DNA of 64,000 nucleotides from Simplicispira suum (GCF_003008595.1 NZ_CP027669.1:1736001-1800000), one strand, 5' to 3'; shown: positions 8,678 through 18,027, counted from the first letter of the stretch. Notes: generated by a model not told the origin, from the letters alone. Numbers and translations are program-made.

Positions 8678-9810
8678 GCACCACGCCTCCAGCGCTGCCG
8701 CGCGTGCTGCATTTCGTCACCGGTGGATTTTCCGGCGCTACGCAGGTGGCCGTGGATCTGGTGCGTGCGCACGGGGAGAGTGGCCTGTTTGAATCCCTGC
8801 TGGTGCTGCGGCGCAAGCGCCAGACCGATCCGGCGCGCGTCGCCGCCTTGCGTGCGCAGGGCCTGGCGGTGGAGGTGGTCCCGGGCTGGTCCCATGCCGC
8901 AACGATCTGGCAACTGGTGCGCTTGTGCCGCAAATTTCGGCCTGATCTGCTGGTGGCGCATGGCTTCAGCGAACACCTTTGGGGGCGCTATGCAGGGCTG
9001 ATTGCGCGCGTACCGCGCCTGGTACAGGTGGAGCACAACTCGCGCGAGCGCTACACGCGCTGGCGCCAAGCACAAATGCGTTGGCTCGCGCGCCGCACCC
9101 GGGCCATCGTGGGCGTCTCGCAAGGCGTGCGCGAAGCGCTTCTGGCGCGTGGCGTGGATCCGTCGAAGACGCTGGCCATCCCCAACGGTATCCGGCTGGA
9201 GCCCTACGCGCAGGCGCACGCGTATTCCTATGCGTCGCGTGAGCCCGGCATCGTCATGGCCGCCCGGTTTGCGCGGCAAAAAGACCACGCGAGCCTGCTG
9301 CACGCGCTGGCCTTGCTGCGCGAACGCGGGCGGACGCCTACGCTGCTGCTTGCCGGTGGCGGAAAGGCCAGCGCGCTTTGGCAGGCCAACAAGCTGTGCA
9401 GCCAACTCGGTCTGCAGTCTCAGGTTCGATTTCTCGGCCATTGCAACGATGTGCCAGGTCTGCTCATGTCGCAGCAGGTGTGCGTGCTGTCTACCCACTA
9501 CGAAGGCATGCCGCTGTCGCTGATCGAAGGCATGGCCGCCGGTTGCGCGGTGGTGGGCAGCCGGGTGCCGGGGGTACGGGAAGTGCTGCAGCACGAGCGC
9601 AACGGTCTACTGGTCGATGAGGGCGATCCCAAGGCACTGGCCGATGTGCTTGAGCGCCTGCTGGCGCGGCCACAAGAGGCGGCTGCGATGGCTGCCCAAG
9701 GGCAGCGCGATGCACGGGAACGCCATGGCCTGGCGCTGATGCTCGCGCGCTACGAAGCCCTCTTTCTTCGATTGTTGGGGCAAGGGCCTGGTGAGCAAGG
9801 ACCTGTATGA
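8674..9810 (+). CDS. glycosyltransferase family 4 (GT-B fold)
   Basis: Cytoplasmic sugar transferase that adds a sugar from a nucleotide donor to a growing surface glycan. At 378 residues it shows the N-terminal segment HFVTGGFSGATQVAVDL and a C-terminal GT-B donor domain with LIEGMAAGCAVVGSRVPG, including the EX7E-like donor region. The ATG at 8674 overlaps the preceding stop by four bases, and the gene itself ends with an ATGA overlap into the next one. Donor and acceptor are not predictable. Confidence 0.88.
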   Translation: MSTTPPALPRVLHFVTGGFSGATQVAVDLVRAHGESGLFESLLVLRRKRQTDPARVAALRAQGLAVEVVPGWSHAATIWQLVRLCRKFRPDLLVAHGFSEHLWGRYAGLIARVPRLVQVEHNSRERYTRWRQAQMRWLARRTRAIVGVSQGVREALLARGVDPSKTLAIPNGIRLEPYAQAHAYSYASREPGIVMAARFARQKDHASLLHALALLRERGRTPTLLLAGGGKASALWQANKLCSQLGLQSQVRFLGHCNDVPGLLMSQQVCVLSTHYEGMPLSLIEGMAAGCAVVGSRVPGVREVLQHERNGLLVDEGDPKALADVLERLLARPQEAAAMAAQGQRDARERHGLALMLARYEALFLRLLGQGPGEQGPV

Positions 9811-10847
9811 AAAGCGCCCAAGAACCCATTGAAGTCGCGCCCTGGCTCAGTGTGCTGGTGCCCGCGTACAACGCGGCCGCTTATCTGGGGGAGTGCGTGG
9901 AATCGGTGCTGGCTCAGGGCATGGCAGGCGTTGAACTGGTGGTGGTGGACGATTGCTCCAACGATGCCTCGGCGGCGATTCTGACCCAGCTCGCCACGCG
10001 TTGGACGAAGGGCTTTCGTGTGCAGCGCCATGCGCGCAACCGGGGCTTGAGTTCGGCGCGCAACACCTTGCTGGAAGCCGCGCGTGGCGAATACCTCTGG
10101 TTTCTCGATGCCGACGACAAACTGCTGCCGGGCGCCCTGGGCGAGCTGCGCGACATCGTTCGGACCGACGCGCCCGACCTGGTGTTGTGTGACTTCGAGG
10201 TTTTGCGCGAACGCCGCCAGATCAAGCACTGGCTGCGCGGAGAGCACCACCGCAAGTCATTCATTGGTGCGCCTGGCCTATTGCATGGCGATACGGCGCA
10301 ATTGCTGAGCGGCATGCTGCTGGCTGGGCAACTGCATGCCTGGTCCAAGGTGTCGCGGCGTGCGCTGTGGGATTCGGGCCTGCGCTTTCCCCCAGGCCAG
10401 TACTTCGAGGACATGGCCACCATGAGCCTGTTGGCGTTGGCGGCAGGTTCCAGCTACTACGTGCCCCGCCCGTGGGTGGCCTATCGGCAGCATGACCACA
10501 GCATTCTGGCCAATGCCAACTGGCAGAAGGCGCAGGACCAGTCGCGTGCCCTCGTGCCCTTGCGCGAGGCGCTGCGCTTGCATGCCAGCGAACAGTCCCC
10601 GCAGCTGCGCCTTGCCCTGGCGCACCAAAGTGCCCGCAATCTCCTGGGTGCCATGCGCTATCTGCACTCGCAATCGAGCGCACTTGCTTCGGCGGGCCCC
10701 TTGCCGGCGCTGGCCGACCAGCTGCGGCAGAATTTTCGCGAATCCTCGCCTTTGACTGCGCAGGAACTCGCAAGCGCCTATTTGCGGCGCGGCTGGCTCT
10801 TGCGGCGCCAGAAATTCCTGCGCTGGTATGGCGCCTACCGTGCATGA
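9807..10847 (+). CDS. glycosyltransferase family 2 (GT-A fold)
   Basis: 346-residue GT-A glycosyltransferase. The opening SVLVPAYNAAAYLGECVESV binds the nucleotide, and WFLDADDKLLPGAL supplies the DxD metal-binding motif. It is embedded by ATGA overlaps between a GT4 and a capsule-synthesis-like transferase, so it is very probably part of the same glycan assembly pathway. The C-terminal 100 residues are Ala/Leu/Arg rich and less conserved. Confidence 0.89.
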   Translation: MKSAQEPIEVAPWLSVLVPAYNAAAYLGECVESVLAQGMAGVELVVVDDCSNDASAAILTQLATRWTKGFRVQRHARNRGLSSARNTLLEAARGEYLWFLDADDKLLPGALGELRDIVRTDAPDLVLCDFEVLRERRQIKHWLRGEHHRKSFIGAPGLLHGDTAQLLSGMLLAGQLHAWSKVSRRALWDSGLRFPPGQYFEDMATMSLLALAAGSSYYVPRPWVAYRQHDHSILANANWQKAQDQSRALVPLREALRLHASEQSPQLRLALAHQSARNLLGAMRYLHSQSSALASAGPLPALADQLRQNFRESSPLTAQELASAYLRRGWLLRRQKFLRWYGAYRA

Positions 10848-11830
10848 AGCACGCAGCCCTGCCCTGGCGTGACCGCGCCGAGCTGTGGCTCGCAGGGGGA
10901 CTCAAGCGCTATTTCCAGTGGTTTGCGCGCACGGCAGAAGCTGGAGTCGATGCTGCCGGCCAGGAATACGTTTTTGGCTCGCACAGACCCGATGAGCGTG
11001 ATGACGCGCACAACGCGCGGGCGATCCCGCCGATTGTCTGGACCTACTGGAGCGGCGCGGCGACGCCCCCGCTCATTGCACGCTGCTTTGCCAATTGGCG
11101 CCGGTTCAACCCCCATTTCAGCATCCGGGTGCTGGACGATGACAGTGTGCGCGACTACCTGGGCGAACTGCCACAGACGCTCAAGAACGCAGGTCCCACC
11201 CTGCGCGCCGACTGGATTCGCCTCGAACTGCTGCGCCGCCATGGCGGCATCTGGCTCGATGCCAGCACCGTGTTGACGGCACCGCTCGACTGGGTGTTGT
11301 TGCAGCAGCAGCAAAGCGGCAGCGACCTCGTTGCCTACTACCTTGATCGCTACACCGCGGAGGCGCGGTTTCCGATCGTGGAAAACTGGTTTCTTGCGGC
11401 CCCGCCGCACAGTGGTTTGGTGGCGGATCTGCAGCACGAATTCACCCACACCGTGCTGCCGCTGGGCGGCGCAGGCTATGTCGCGCATCTTCAGCGGCTG
11501 GGCCACTACGAACAGCTGCGCCAGGGCATTGACCTGCCCAACTACCTCAGCATGCATCTGGCGCTGCAGCGCGTGCTGCGCAGCGGCGCCAACTACCGCC
11601 TGTCGCTGCGCCGCGCGGAAGATGGCCCATTCCTCTATCATGCGCTGGGCCAATGGGGGCGCACCGCCCTCAAGATCCGCTTGCTGTTCTTGCGTGCGGC
11701 GAGCGCGCCGCCTCCGCTGATCAAATTGCGCAAGCCCGACCGCAAACGCCTGGATTTGTACCTGGAGCGCGGTTTGTACCTGCCTGAGAGCACCTTCGGG
11801 CGCTATCTGTGTCCGCCGCCAACGCCATGA
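10844..11830 (+). CDS. capsular polysaccharide synthesis protein, DXD-type glycosyltransferase
   Basis: 328 residues, resembling the Caps_synth/GT32-like family of sugar transferases. The conserved block runs from PPIVWTYWSG through ADWIRLELLRRHGGIWLDAS, in which the GG..LDAS part corresponds to the metal-binding DXD region of OCH1-like enzymes. Start and stop both overlap their neighbours by ATGA. It likely transfers a sugar within the LPS-core or O-chain pathway encoded here; the exact linkage is unknown. Confidence 0.8.
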   Translation: MKHAALPWRDRAELWLAGGLKRYFQWFARTAEAGVDAAGQEYVFGSHRPDERDDAHNARAIPPIVWTYWSGAATPPLIARCFANWRRFNPHFSIRVLDDDSVRDYLGELPQTLKNAGPTLRADWIRLELLRRHGGIWLDASTVLTAPLDWVLLQQQQSGSDLVAYYLDRYTAEARFPIVENWFLAAPPHSGLVADLQHEFTHTVLPLGGAGYVAHLQRLGHYEQLRQGIDLPNYLSMHLALQRVLRSGANYRLSLRRAEDGPFLYHALGQWGRTALKIRLLFLRAASAPPPLIKLRKPDRKRLDLYLERGLYLPESTFGRYLCPPPTP

Positions 11831-12573
11831 GCCGACGCCGAAAAACCAAAATCGAGAAGTGGTTTTCCTTCAACCGGTATCGCCGGCGCTTTGGCGCGCA
11901 TGCGCTGGCCGCTGGTCTGCTGGGCGAGGACACCGAGGCGCTTAAAAATACCCTAATAGCGGGCCATGCGGCCGAGTACGCCTATGGCTCACTGCCGGAC
12001 TTGCAGGCGCACCTGCAGCGCCTGCGCCAGGAATTTATCGGGCAACCCGAACTGCTTTTCCACCATGCGGCGCTCATCGTATTGATACGGCGCGAGGCGG
12101 AGGTGAAGCAGAACTTCGCGCGCTTCAAGCAGCTCTGGCTTTCCGAACAGGCCTTTTTGTCGAAGCATCTGGACCTGCGCTGGCTGGTGGCTGCTTGCGA
12201 CACGTTCATCGACCACGATCCCGACGCCGGCCTTCGGGCCACCCTGATGAACGCGGTGCTGCTGGTCAATACCATCAAACTGCAGGAAACCGAGCGCTTC
12301 CTGCAGGCTGCAGCCGAGTCAGCCGACCGGCCCGAGTCCGTCGCTGCGCTGCAGGCGGGCCGCGTTGGCTTGCTGGATGGTCTGTCGGCCTTCGTCGTCG
12401 GCACCGACGATACCCTGCGCAACATGCGTTGGCGTATGGAAAAGCTTTGCGCGCTGCATCCTCTCGCGGCCATTGCCATGGTGGTCTTCGATCGCCTGCA
12501 GCAAGCGCCGAACGACAACGTTTACTCGCGCTTTCGACAGCGCCATACGCGGGACCGCACGCGCTGGTGGTAG
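11827..12573 (+). CDS. conserved hypothetical protein, last gene of the polysaccharide operon
   Basis: 248 residues with a basic N-terminus (MSRRRKTKIEKWFSFNRYRRRFG) that suits membrane or nucleic-acid contact. The rest is mostly helical, with no membrane segments or signal peptide and no catalytic motif I recognise. ATG at 11827 overlaps the preceding stop, so it belongs to the operon by position. A role in glycan assembly is inferred from context only. Confidence 0.68.
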   Translation: MSRRRKTKIEKWFSFNRYRRRFGAHALAAGLLGEDTEALKNTLIAGHAAEYAYGSLPDLQAHLQRLRQEFIGQPELLFHHAALIVLIRREAEVKQNFARFKQLWLSEQAFLSKHLDLRWLVAACDTFIDHDPDAGLRATLMNAVLLVNTIKLQETERFLQAAAESADRPESVAALQAGRVGLLDGLSAFVVGTDDTLRNMRWRMEKLCALHPLAAIAMVVFDRLQQAPNDNVYSRFRQRHTRDRTRWW

Positions 12574-12603
12574 TGCACCGCAGCCTTTGGTGCGGGTCTG
12601 GCT

Positions 12604-13602
12604 TCAGCCGCCAAGCGCCGCTTGGGCCTGCGCGTGCAGGCGTTTGACAAGTGCACCGGCTTCGGGGAGGTCGTGCACCAGGCCGATGGCTTCGCCCACG
12701 GTAGCGTGTGCCCTGGAATAGTCGCCTGCTTGTACCCCGGCGTCGTAGCTCGCCCGGGCTGCCTCGGGCGCAGCGCGCAGCGCGTCCACGCGGCCCTCCC
12801 AGCTGCGGTGCAGGTCGTTGCGCAGCGCCCGAAAATCATAGGGCGTCGGCCAATGCTTGCGCCGCAGAATGTCAAACACGGCGCTGCGTGCGGTTCCGTC
12901 GCCACCGGCGGTCAGTGCTGCCTGCTTGGCGCCGAGAGGTGCCAGGCTCTCTTGCGTGGCCCAGAAGCGTGTGCCCAGCAGCGCGCCGTCGGCGCCCAGG
13001 GTCAGGGCGGCCGCCAGGCCCCGGCCGTCGGCAATGCCGCCCGCCGCCAGCAGCAAGGTCTCGGGGGCCTTGCTTGCCAGCCAGTCGGCCAGCTCGGGCA
13101 CCAGCGTCAGGGTGGAGCGGCCATCCAGTCCATTCATGCCGTGGCCGCCGGCCTCCGCGCCCTGGGCTACCAGCACCTGGGCTCCCGCCTCCAAGGCCTG
13201 CTTCGCTTGCTCCAGGCGCTGTATCTGGCAGATCAGGGGCGCGCCACTGGCAGCAATGCGGGCGGCGTAGCGGCGGGCGTCGCCGAACGAGAGCATCACG
13301 GCGCGCGGGCGCTCTTCGGCAGGCAGGTCCAGCACCCAGTCCAGCGCCGAGGCGTCTTCGTCGAGCTTCCAGGTGATGAAACCAATGCCGATGCGCTGGC
13401 TGGCTGCTGCCTGCAAAGCCAGGCGGTATTCGCGCTGCGTCCAGTCCAGATCTCCGTAGCCACCGCCCACCAGACCCAGCGCGCCAGCGCGTGCGCACGC
13501 AGCCGCCAATGCGCCTCCCGAAGCCAGCGCCATGGGCGCCAGAGCGATCGGTGTGACCAGGGAAAACTGCTTGGAGAAACGAGAGGCTTCGAGCTGCGTC
13601 AT
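12604..13602 (-). CDS. nitronate monooxygenase family FMN enzyme
   Basis: TIM-barrel FMN protein (332 residues) of the 2-nitropropane dioxygenase family, which oxidises alkyl nitronates such as propionate-3-nitronate to nitrite and an oxo acid. Visible signatures are the N-terminal PIALAPMALASGG, the glycine-rich AQGAEAGGHGMNGLDG containing the catalytic His of class I enzymes, and LLAAGGIADGRGLAAAL for phosphate binding. The start overlaps the stop of the upstream sensor kinase (ATGA), so it probably belongs to the same transcript. An enoyl-reductase-like activity is the alternative. Confidence 0.85.
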   Translation of the reverse strand: MTQLEASRFSKQFSLVTPIALAPMALASGGALAAACARAGALGLVGGGYGDLDWTQREYRLALQAAASQRIGIGFITWKLDEDASALDWVLDLPAEERPRAVMLSFGDARRYAARIAASGAPLICQIQRLEQAKQALEAGAQVLVAQGAEAGGHGMNGLDGRSTLTLVPELADWLASKAPETLLLAAGGIADGRGLAAALTLGADGALLGTRFWATQESLAPLGAKQAALTAGGDGTARSAVFDILRRKHWPTPYDFRALRNDLHRSWEGRVDALRAAPEAARASYDAGVQAGDYSRAHATVGEAIGLVHDLPEAGALVKRLHAQAQAALGG

Positions 13603-14825
13603 GCGCCGATTTTCGCGCCACTCCCAGCGAGCGGCAGCCGCAGCACAAAGCAGGCACCGCCGCCCGCGTGGTCTTCGCAGTGCACGCTGCCTTGGTGGCG
13701 TGTGGCAATCGAGCGCACCAGAGCCAGCCCCAGGCCCACGCCACCCGCGCGCTCGCTGGCCCCAGGCAGGCGGTAGAAGGGCTCGAAGATGCGTTCACGC
13801 TGCGCCTCGGGCACCCCTGGGCCGTGGTCGCACACCCGCACCTGCGCCCAGCCGTTGCTGCGCTGCAGGATGACGGTGACCTCGCCCTTGCTGTAGCGCC
13901 GAGCGTTCTCCAGCAGATTGCGCAGCGCGCGGCGCAGCAGCTTGGCCACGCCGGTCACCTCGATATCCTCTCCGCTGGCCTCCAGGTCGGCGCCCACGCG
14001 CGCGCACTCCTCGGCGGCGAGACCCACCAGGTCCACGCTTTCGATATCGCCCACATCGGCCTCGCGGGCATCGAGCCGGCTGGCCAGAAGAATTTCTTCC
14101 ACCAACTGGTCCAGCTCGCTAATGTTGCGCTCAATTTCACGGCGAAACTGCGGCGAGGGGTGCTCACCATCCATCAGCGCCAGGCCCATGCGGATGCGGG
14201 TCAGCGGGGAGCGCAATTCGTGCGAGGCGTTGGCCAGCAGCGATTTGTGCGAAGCCACCAGCGCTTCGATGCGCGCTGCGGCCGCGTTAAACTGGCGCGA
14301 GAGGTCGGCTACCTCGTCGTGGCCTTGCTCGGGCACGCGCGCGGCCAGGTCGCCGCTGCCAAAACGCTGCACGCCGCGCTGCAGCACCTCAAGGCGCAGC
14401 AGCAGCCGGCGAATGATGGGAAACACCCCCAGGGCCACGGCGATGCCTACTAGGCCCAGCATCCAGAGAAAACCAAACGGTGGACGTGTCCAGAAAGCGG
14501 TGTCGCGATCGCGCCGACCCCTTTCGCCGCGCTGCCCGCGCTCGCGCGGAGCCACCTGAAGGACCAGGGCGTCCCCAGACTCCAAGTCCACCTTGAACTC
14601 GATGCCCTCACCAGGCACCCGCTGGACAACGCCGTTGCCCATCACATCGCCCTGGGAATTGCGCAGCACCACTTCGCGCGGCGCCTGCACGCGCTGGACT
14701 TCGTTCTGCTCGGCTGCGACGCGCCAAGCCCAGCCCACTACCAGGGTGAGCACCGCCACGCCACCGACCACGGCCAGCCAGATGCGCAGGTAGAGGCGGC
14801 GGGAAAAGGGGTTGATCAAAAACAT
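13599..14825 (-). CDS. two-component sensor histidine kinase (RstB/EnvZ type)
   Basis: Inner-membrane histidine kinase, about 408 residues. It shows an N-terminal membrane helix, a short periplasmic part, a second helix around PFGFLWMLGLVGIAVALG, a HAMP linker, the HisKA box with His in SHELRSPLTRIR, then N box NLLENARRYS, G1 box DHGPGVP and G2 box GVGLGLALV. The start at 14825 (MFLINPFSRR) is preferred over one six codons earlier. The cognate regulator lies upstream, separated by a repeat B element. The stimulus is unknown. Confidence 0.9.
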   Translation of the reverse strand: MFLINPFSRRLYLRIWLAVVGGVAVLTLVVGWAWRVAAEQNEVQRVQAPREVVLRNSQGDVMGNGVVQRVPGEGIEFKVDLESGDALVLQVAPRERGQRGERGRRDRDTAFWTRPPFGFLWMLGLVGIAVALGVFPIIRRLLLRLEVLQRGVQRFGSGDLAARVPEQGHDEVADLSRQFNAAAARIEALVASHKSLLANASHELRSPLTRIRMGLALMDGEHPSPQFRREIERNISELDQLVEEILLASRLDAREADVGDIESVDLVGLAAEECARVGADLEASGEDIEVTGVAKLLRRALRNLLENARRYSKGEVTVILQRSNGWAQVRVCDHGPGVPEAQRERIFEPFYRLPGASERAGGVGLGLALVRSIATRHQGSVHCEDHAGGGACFVLRLPLAGSGAKIGA

Positions 14826-14874
14826 CTCAGCAGTGCTCCACATGGGTGTGCAGCACCCACAAGCGTTGCGCCAG

Positions 14875-14974
14875 GCGTTGCCCCGACCCGTGGTCGCCGC
14901 GCAAGGGCCGCCCCGCCGCGCTGGCGGCGTCCCCCTTCAGGGGGGGAAGGCGCGAAGCGACTCAGGGGGGGCAT
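14875..14974 (-). repeat. repeat B copy (GC-rich palindromic intergenic element)
   Basis: Read on the minus strand it runs CCCCCTGAGTCGCTTCGCG, then CCCTGAAGGGGGACG, then CCAGCGCGGCGGGGCGGCCC and TTGCGCGGCG. The same order is found at 41994-42190 and 44697-44815. Here it separates the response regulator from its kinase. Confidence 0.75.
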
Positions 14975-15691
14975 TCAATCCTGCTGCTTGGCAAAGACGT
15001 AGCCCACCCCGCGCACCGTCAGAATCCGGCGCGGGTTCTTGGCATCTTCCTCGATGGCGGCGCGAATGCGGCCCATGTGCACGTCGATGGAGCGGTCAAA
15101 AGCTTCGAGCTCGCGCCCGCGCACGGCCTCCATGATCTGGTCGCGCGTGAGCACGCGGCCGGCGCGTTCGGCCATCGCCACCAGCAGGTCGAATTGGTAC
15201 GAAGTCAGCTCGCAGGGCTGTCCCGCCACGCTCACGATGCGCGCGTCGCGGTCAATCTCCAGCGTGCCAAAGCGCAGCACCTGGCTGGTGGGCGCGGCGC
15301 CTTCGTCGCGCCGGCGCAGCACCGCACGGATGCGGGCCAGCAGCTCGCGCGGCTCGAAGGGCTTGGGCAGGTAGTCGTCGGCGCCCAGTTCCAACCCGAT
15401 GATGCGGTCCATCGGGTCACCCTTGGCGGTGAGCATGAGCACCGGCACGCGCGCCATCGGCCCCTGCAGGGCGCGAATGCTGCGGCAGACGTCCAGCCCG
15501 TCCATGTCGGGCAGCATCAGGTCAAGAATCACCAGCTCGGGCGGGGACGAGGCGCCCGGCGATTGCAGCCGCGCCAGGCCGCTGCGGCCGTCGGCGCAAT
15601 GCGCCACCTGCATGCCCGACTGGGCAAGGTATTCCACCACCATGTCCGCCAGGCGGGTGTCGTCTTCAATCATCAGCAACTGCGTGGTCAT
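14975..15691 (-). CDS. OmpR/PhoB-family response regulator
   Basis: DNA-binding response regulator, 238 residues. The receiver domain has the acidic pair in MIEDDTRLAD, the phospho-acceptor Asp in VILDLMLPDMDG and Lys in LTAKGDP. The C-terminal winged helix ends in RGVGYVFAKQQD, typical of the RstA/OmpR group. It is the first gene of the unit with the sensor kinase and the nitronate monooxygenase. The intergenic repeat B copy may act as a stem between regulator and kinase messages. Confidence 0.92.
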   Translation of the reverse strand: MTTQLLMIEDDTRLADMVVEYLAQSGMQVAHCADGRSGLARLQSPGASSPPELVILDLMLPDMDGLDVCRSIRALQGPMARVPVLMLTAKGDPMDRIIGLELGADDYLPKPFEPRELLARIRAVLRRRDEGAAPTSQVLRFGTLEIDRDARIVSVAGQPCELTSYQFDLLVAMAERAGRVLTRDQIMEAVRGRELEAFDRSIDVHMGRIRAAIEEDAKNPRRILTVRGVGYVFAKQQD

Positions 15692-15802
15692 GGCATTTCC
15701 GGCATGGGGGAAGGACCATCTTGGCAGGATGGCGTCTCGTGGGCTTGAAGCCTGGGTAAAGCCTGGGTAAACACTTGGTCCAGCCAGAACGCTATCATTT
15801 TT

Positions 15803-15846
15803 GGAGCTGTAAACACATACTGGTCAAGCGCTAGATTCGGTTTTAA
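15803..15846 (+). repeat. repeat A copy overlapping the ampG-like stop codon
   Basis: GAGCTGTAAACACATACTGG then TCAAGCGCTAGATTCGGTTTT. The stop codon of the AmpG-like gene (15824-15826 on the minus strand) and its last few codons lie inside this copy. Confidence 0.7.
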
Positions 15847-17158
15847 GCCTTGAAACAAGCGCCACCAAGAGCAGGACGGGCAGTCCCAGCAGCGCCGTGC
15901 CGACAAAGAACTCGGTGTATCCGTTCGCATCCACGAAGCGGCCCGAGAACCCGGCGATCCATTTGGGCAGCAGCAGCATCACCGAGCTGAGCAGGGCGTA
16001 CTGCGTGGCCGAATACTGCACGTTGGTCAGGCCAGAAAGGTAGGCGATGAAGGCGGCCGACGCAATGCCGCCCGCCAGGTTGTCGGCCGAGATGACAAAG
16101 ATCAGGCCCGTGAGATCGTGCCCGCGCGTGCCCAGCCAGGCGAACAGCAGGTTGCTGGCGGCGGACAGCACAGCGCCCAGCATCAGCACGCGCATCACGC
16201 CGATGCGCAGCGCCAGCACGCCGCCCAGAAAGGCGCCGGCCAGCGTCATCAGCACGCCAAACACCTTGGTCACGGCGGCCACTTCGTCCTTGCTGTAGCC
16301 CATGTCCACATAAAACGGATTGGCCATGATGCCCATCACCACGTCGCTGATGCGGTAGACGGCGATGAGCGCCAGAATCAGCACCGCCTGCCAGCGGTAG
16401 CGGCCTAGGAAGTCGGCAAACGGTTCGATGAGCGCGCCGTGCAGCCACTGTGCCGCGTTGCGCGCGGGCGGCAGCGGCCGGGGTGCGGGCTCGCGCGAGA
16501 GCAGCACCGTGACGGTGCCCACCAGCATCGATGCCGCCATCACCAGGTAGGCGGTTTGCCAGGCGCCCTGCTGGTAGCCCGCCACGCCCGCCACCTCGGC
16601 CCGTGCGGCCACCCACAGTACGCCGGCACCGGCCCAGATCATGGCCAGGCGGTAGCCCGTCTGGTAGGTGGCGGACAGCGCCGCCTGGCGCTCTGTGTCG
16701 GCCGACTCGATGCGAAAGGCGTCCAGCGCAATGTCCTGCGTGGCCGAGCCAAAGGCCACAGCCAGCGCGCACCACACCATGGGGGTCAGGGCGATGCGTG
16801 GATCGTTGAAGGCCATGCCCGCCAAGCCCGCCATCACCATCGCCTGCGACAGCAGCAGCCAGCTGCGCCGCCGCCCGAGCGTGCGCGTCAGCAGCGGCAG
16901 CGGCAGCCGGTCCACCAGCGGCGCCCAGACCCACTTGAAAGCATAGGCCAGGCCCACCCAGCTCAGGTAGCCGATGGTGGTGCGGTCCACGCCCGCCTCG
17001 CGCAGCCAGAAGCTCAGCGTGCCCAGCACCAGCAAGAGCGGCAGCCCGGCCGAAAATCCCAGGGTGAGCATGCGCAGGCTGGCCGGCTCCAGGTAAATCA
17101 GCCAGGCTTCGCGCCAGCTGCGGCGGCCTGCGGGGGCGGGGGAAGTGGCTGGGGGCAT
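15824..17158 (-). CDS. AmpG-like muropeptide permease, MFS
   Basis: Twelve-helix MFS transporter (444 residues) of the AmpG family, which imports GlcNAc-anhydromuropeptides for cell-wall recycling and feeds AmpC beta-lactamase induction. The N-terminal segment LRMLTLGFSAGLPLLLV and the block FGSATQDIALDAFRIE match the family. The C-terminal KTESSA lies within a dispersed repeat copy, so the tail is probably not native. It is divergent from an AraC regulator across about 60 bases. Confidence 0.85.
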   Translation of the reverse strand: MPPATSPAPAGRRSWREAWLIYLEPASLRMLTLGFSAGLPLLLVLGTLSFWLREAGVDRTTIGYLSWVGLAYAFKWVWAPLVDRLPLPLLTRTLGRRRSWLLLSQAMVMAGLAGMAFNDPRIALTPMVWCALAVAFGSATQDIALDAFRIESADTERQAALSATYQTGYRLAMIWAGAGVLWVAARAEVAGVAGYQQGAWQTAYLVMAASMLVGTVTVLLSREPAPRPLPPARNAAQWLHGALIEPFADFLGRYRWQAVLILALIAVYRISDVVMGIMANPFYVDMGYSKDEVAAVTKVFGVLMTLAGAFLGGVLALRIGVMRVLMLGAVLSAASNLLFAWLGTRGHDLTGLIFVISADNLAGGIASAAFIAYLSGLTNVQYSATQYALLSSVMLLLPKWIAGFSGRFVDANGYTEFFVGTALLGLPVLLLVALVSRLKTESSA

Positions 17159-17218
17159 CGTCGGGAACCGAAAGTGTTCGGGGGATTATCCGGTTGCCTG
17201 CACCGCTACCATGCAGCC

Positions 17219-17899
17219 ATGGCCCATGCCCCGGTTCTTGTGCCCCTTCTTTCCGTGCGCCAGTACAGCGGCGAGCACGCGGCGCACGCGCACGACCACG
17301 CCCAGGTGCTCTACGCGCTGCGCGGGCGCATGGAGCTGGAGGTGAATGGCCGTGCTGCATTTGTCGACACCACCTGCGGCATGGTCGTTCCGGCTGGCAC
17401 GCGGCATGGTTTTCTGGCGTTGCCGGGCGCGCGCCTGCTGGTCATCGATGCGCCCGCGCAGGCAGGTGTGGAGCGGGTGCGGCGCTTTGCCGTGGGACCT
17501 GCGCAGCTGGGCTGGAGTGCGAGCGACGATGCGGCTGCACGGCTCCAGCAGATCTTGCAGTCCCGGCGCGTGCTGGCGCGCCGCACCATCCGGCCCGAGC
17601 AGATGGCACAGACCGTGGGTGCAGCCTTGCACGAGCCCTGGCCCACCGCCCGCATGGCGGCGCTGTGCGCCTTGAGCCCGCAGCGCTTTCATGCCCGCTG
17701 GCGGGAGCTGACGGGCCAGACGCCCCAGGTCTGGCTGCGCGCGCTGCGGCTGGACGCGGCGCAGCGCCTGCTGGCGCGCGGCCAGTCAGTGGAAGCCGCC
17801 GCGCTGCAAGTGGGCTACGCCAGTGCCAGCGCCCTCGGCTTTGCGTTGCGGCGCGAGCGAGGGTGCGGCGCCCGCGCCTTGCGCCGGGCGCTCAGATAG
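17219..17899 (+). CDS. AraC family transcriptional regulator
   Basis: 226 residues: an N-terminal cupin sensor (HAHDHAQVLYALRGRMELEV) and a C-terminal double helix-turn-helix (ALCALSPQRFHARWRELTG and the VGYASASALGFALRRERG block). ATG at 17219 is chosen because the cupin begins here; the longer open frame upstream overlaps ampG in antisense. The divergent start 60 bases away suggests it could control ampG or itself. The TAG stop falls within a repeat A copy. Confidence 0.85.
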   Translation: MAHAPVLVPLLSVRQYSGEHAAHAHDHAQVLYALRGRMELEVNGRAAFVDTTCGMVVPAGTRHGFLALPGARLLVIDAPAQAGVERVRRFAVGPAQLGWSASDDAAARLQQILQSRRVLARRTIRPEQMAQTVGAALHEPWPTARMAALCALSPQRFHARWRELTGQTPQVWLRALRLDAAQRLLARGQSVEAAALQVGYASASALGFALRRERGCGARALRRALR

Positions 17900-17952
17900 C
17901 TCCTGATTTGAGAGCGGATAACGCTTGTCAGGCAAGCGCTACAACCTTTTTT
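17896..17952 (+). repeat. repeat A copy at the end of the AraC gene
   Basis: ATAGCTCCTGATTTGAGAGC, then GGATAACGCTTGTCAGGC, AAGCGCTACAACC and TTTTTTGA. Its first bases supply the TAG stop of the AraC-type gene. Confidence 0.72.
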
Positions 17953-18027
17953 GAGCCCAATTGACGAGCCATGCACTGCGCGCGTTGCTCGACATTTGCT
18001 CGGGTCCGGCGCTGCAAGATTTCAGGC

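Noticed and set aside
12622..13776. A long plus-strand frame opposite the nitronate monooxygenase gene
   Set aside because: Antisense shadow with Arg/Gln/Gly-rich translation and no domain.
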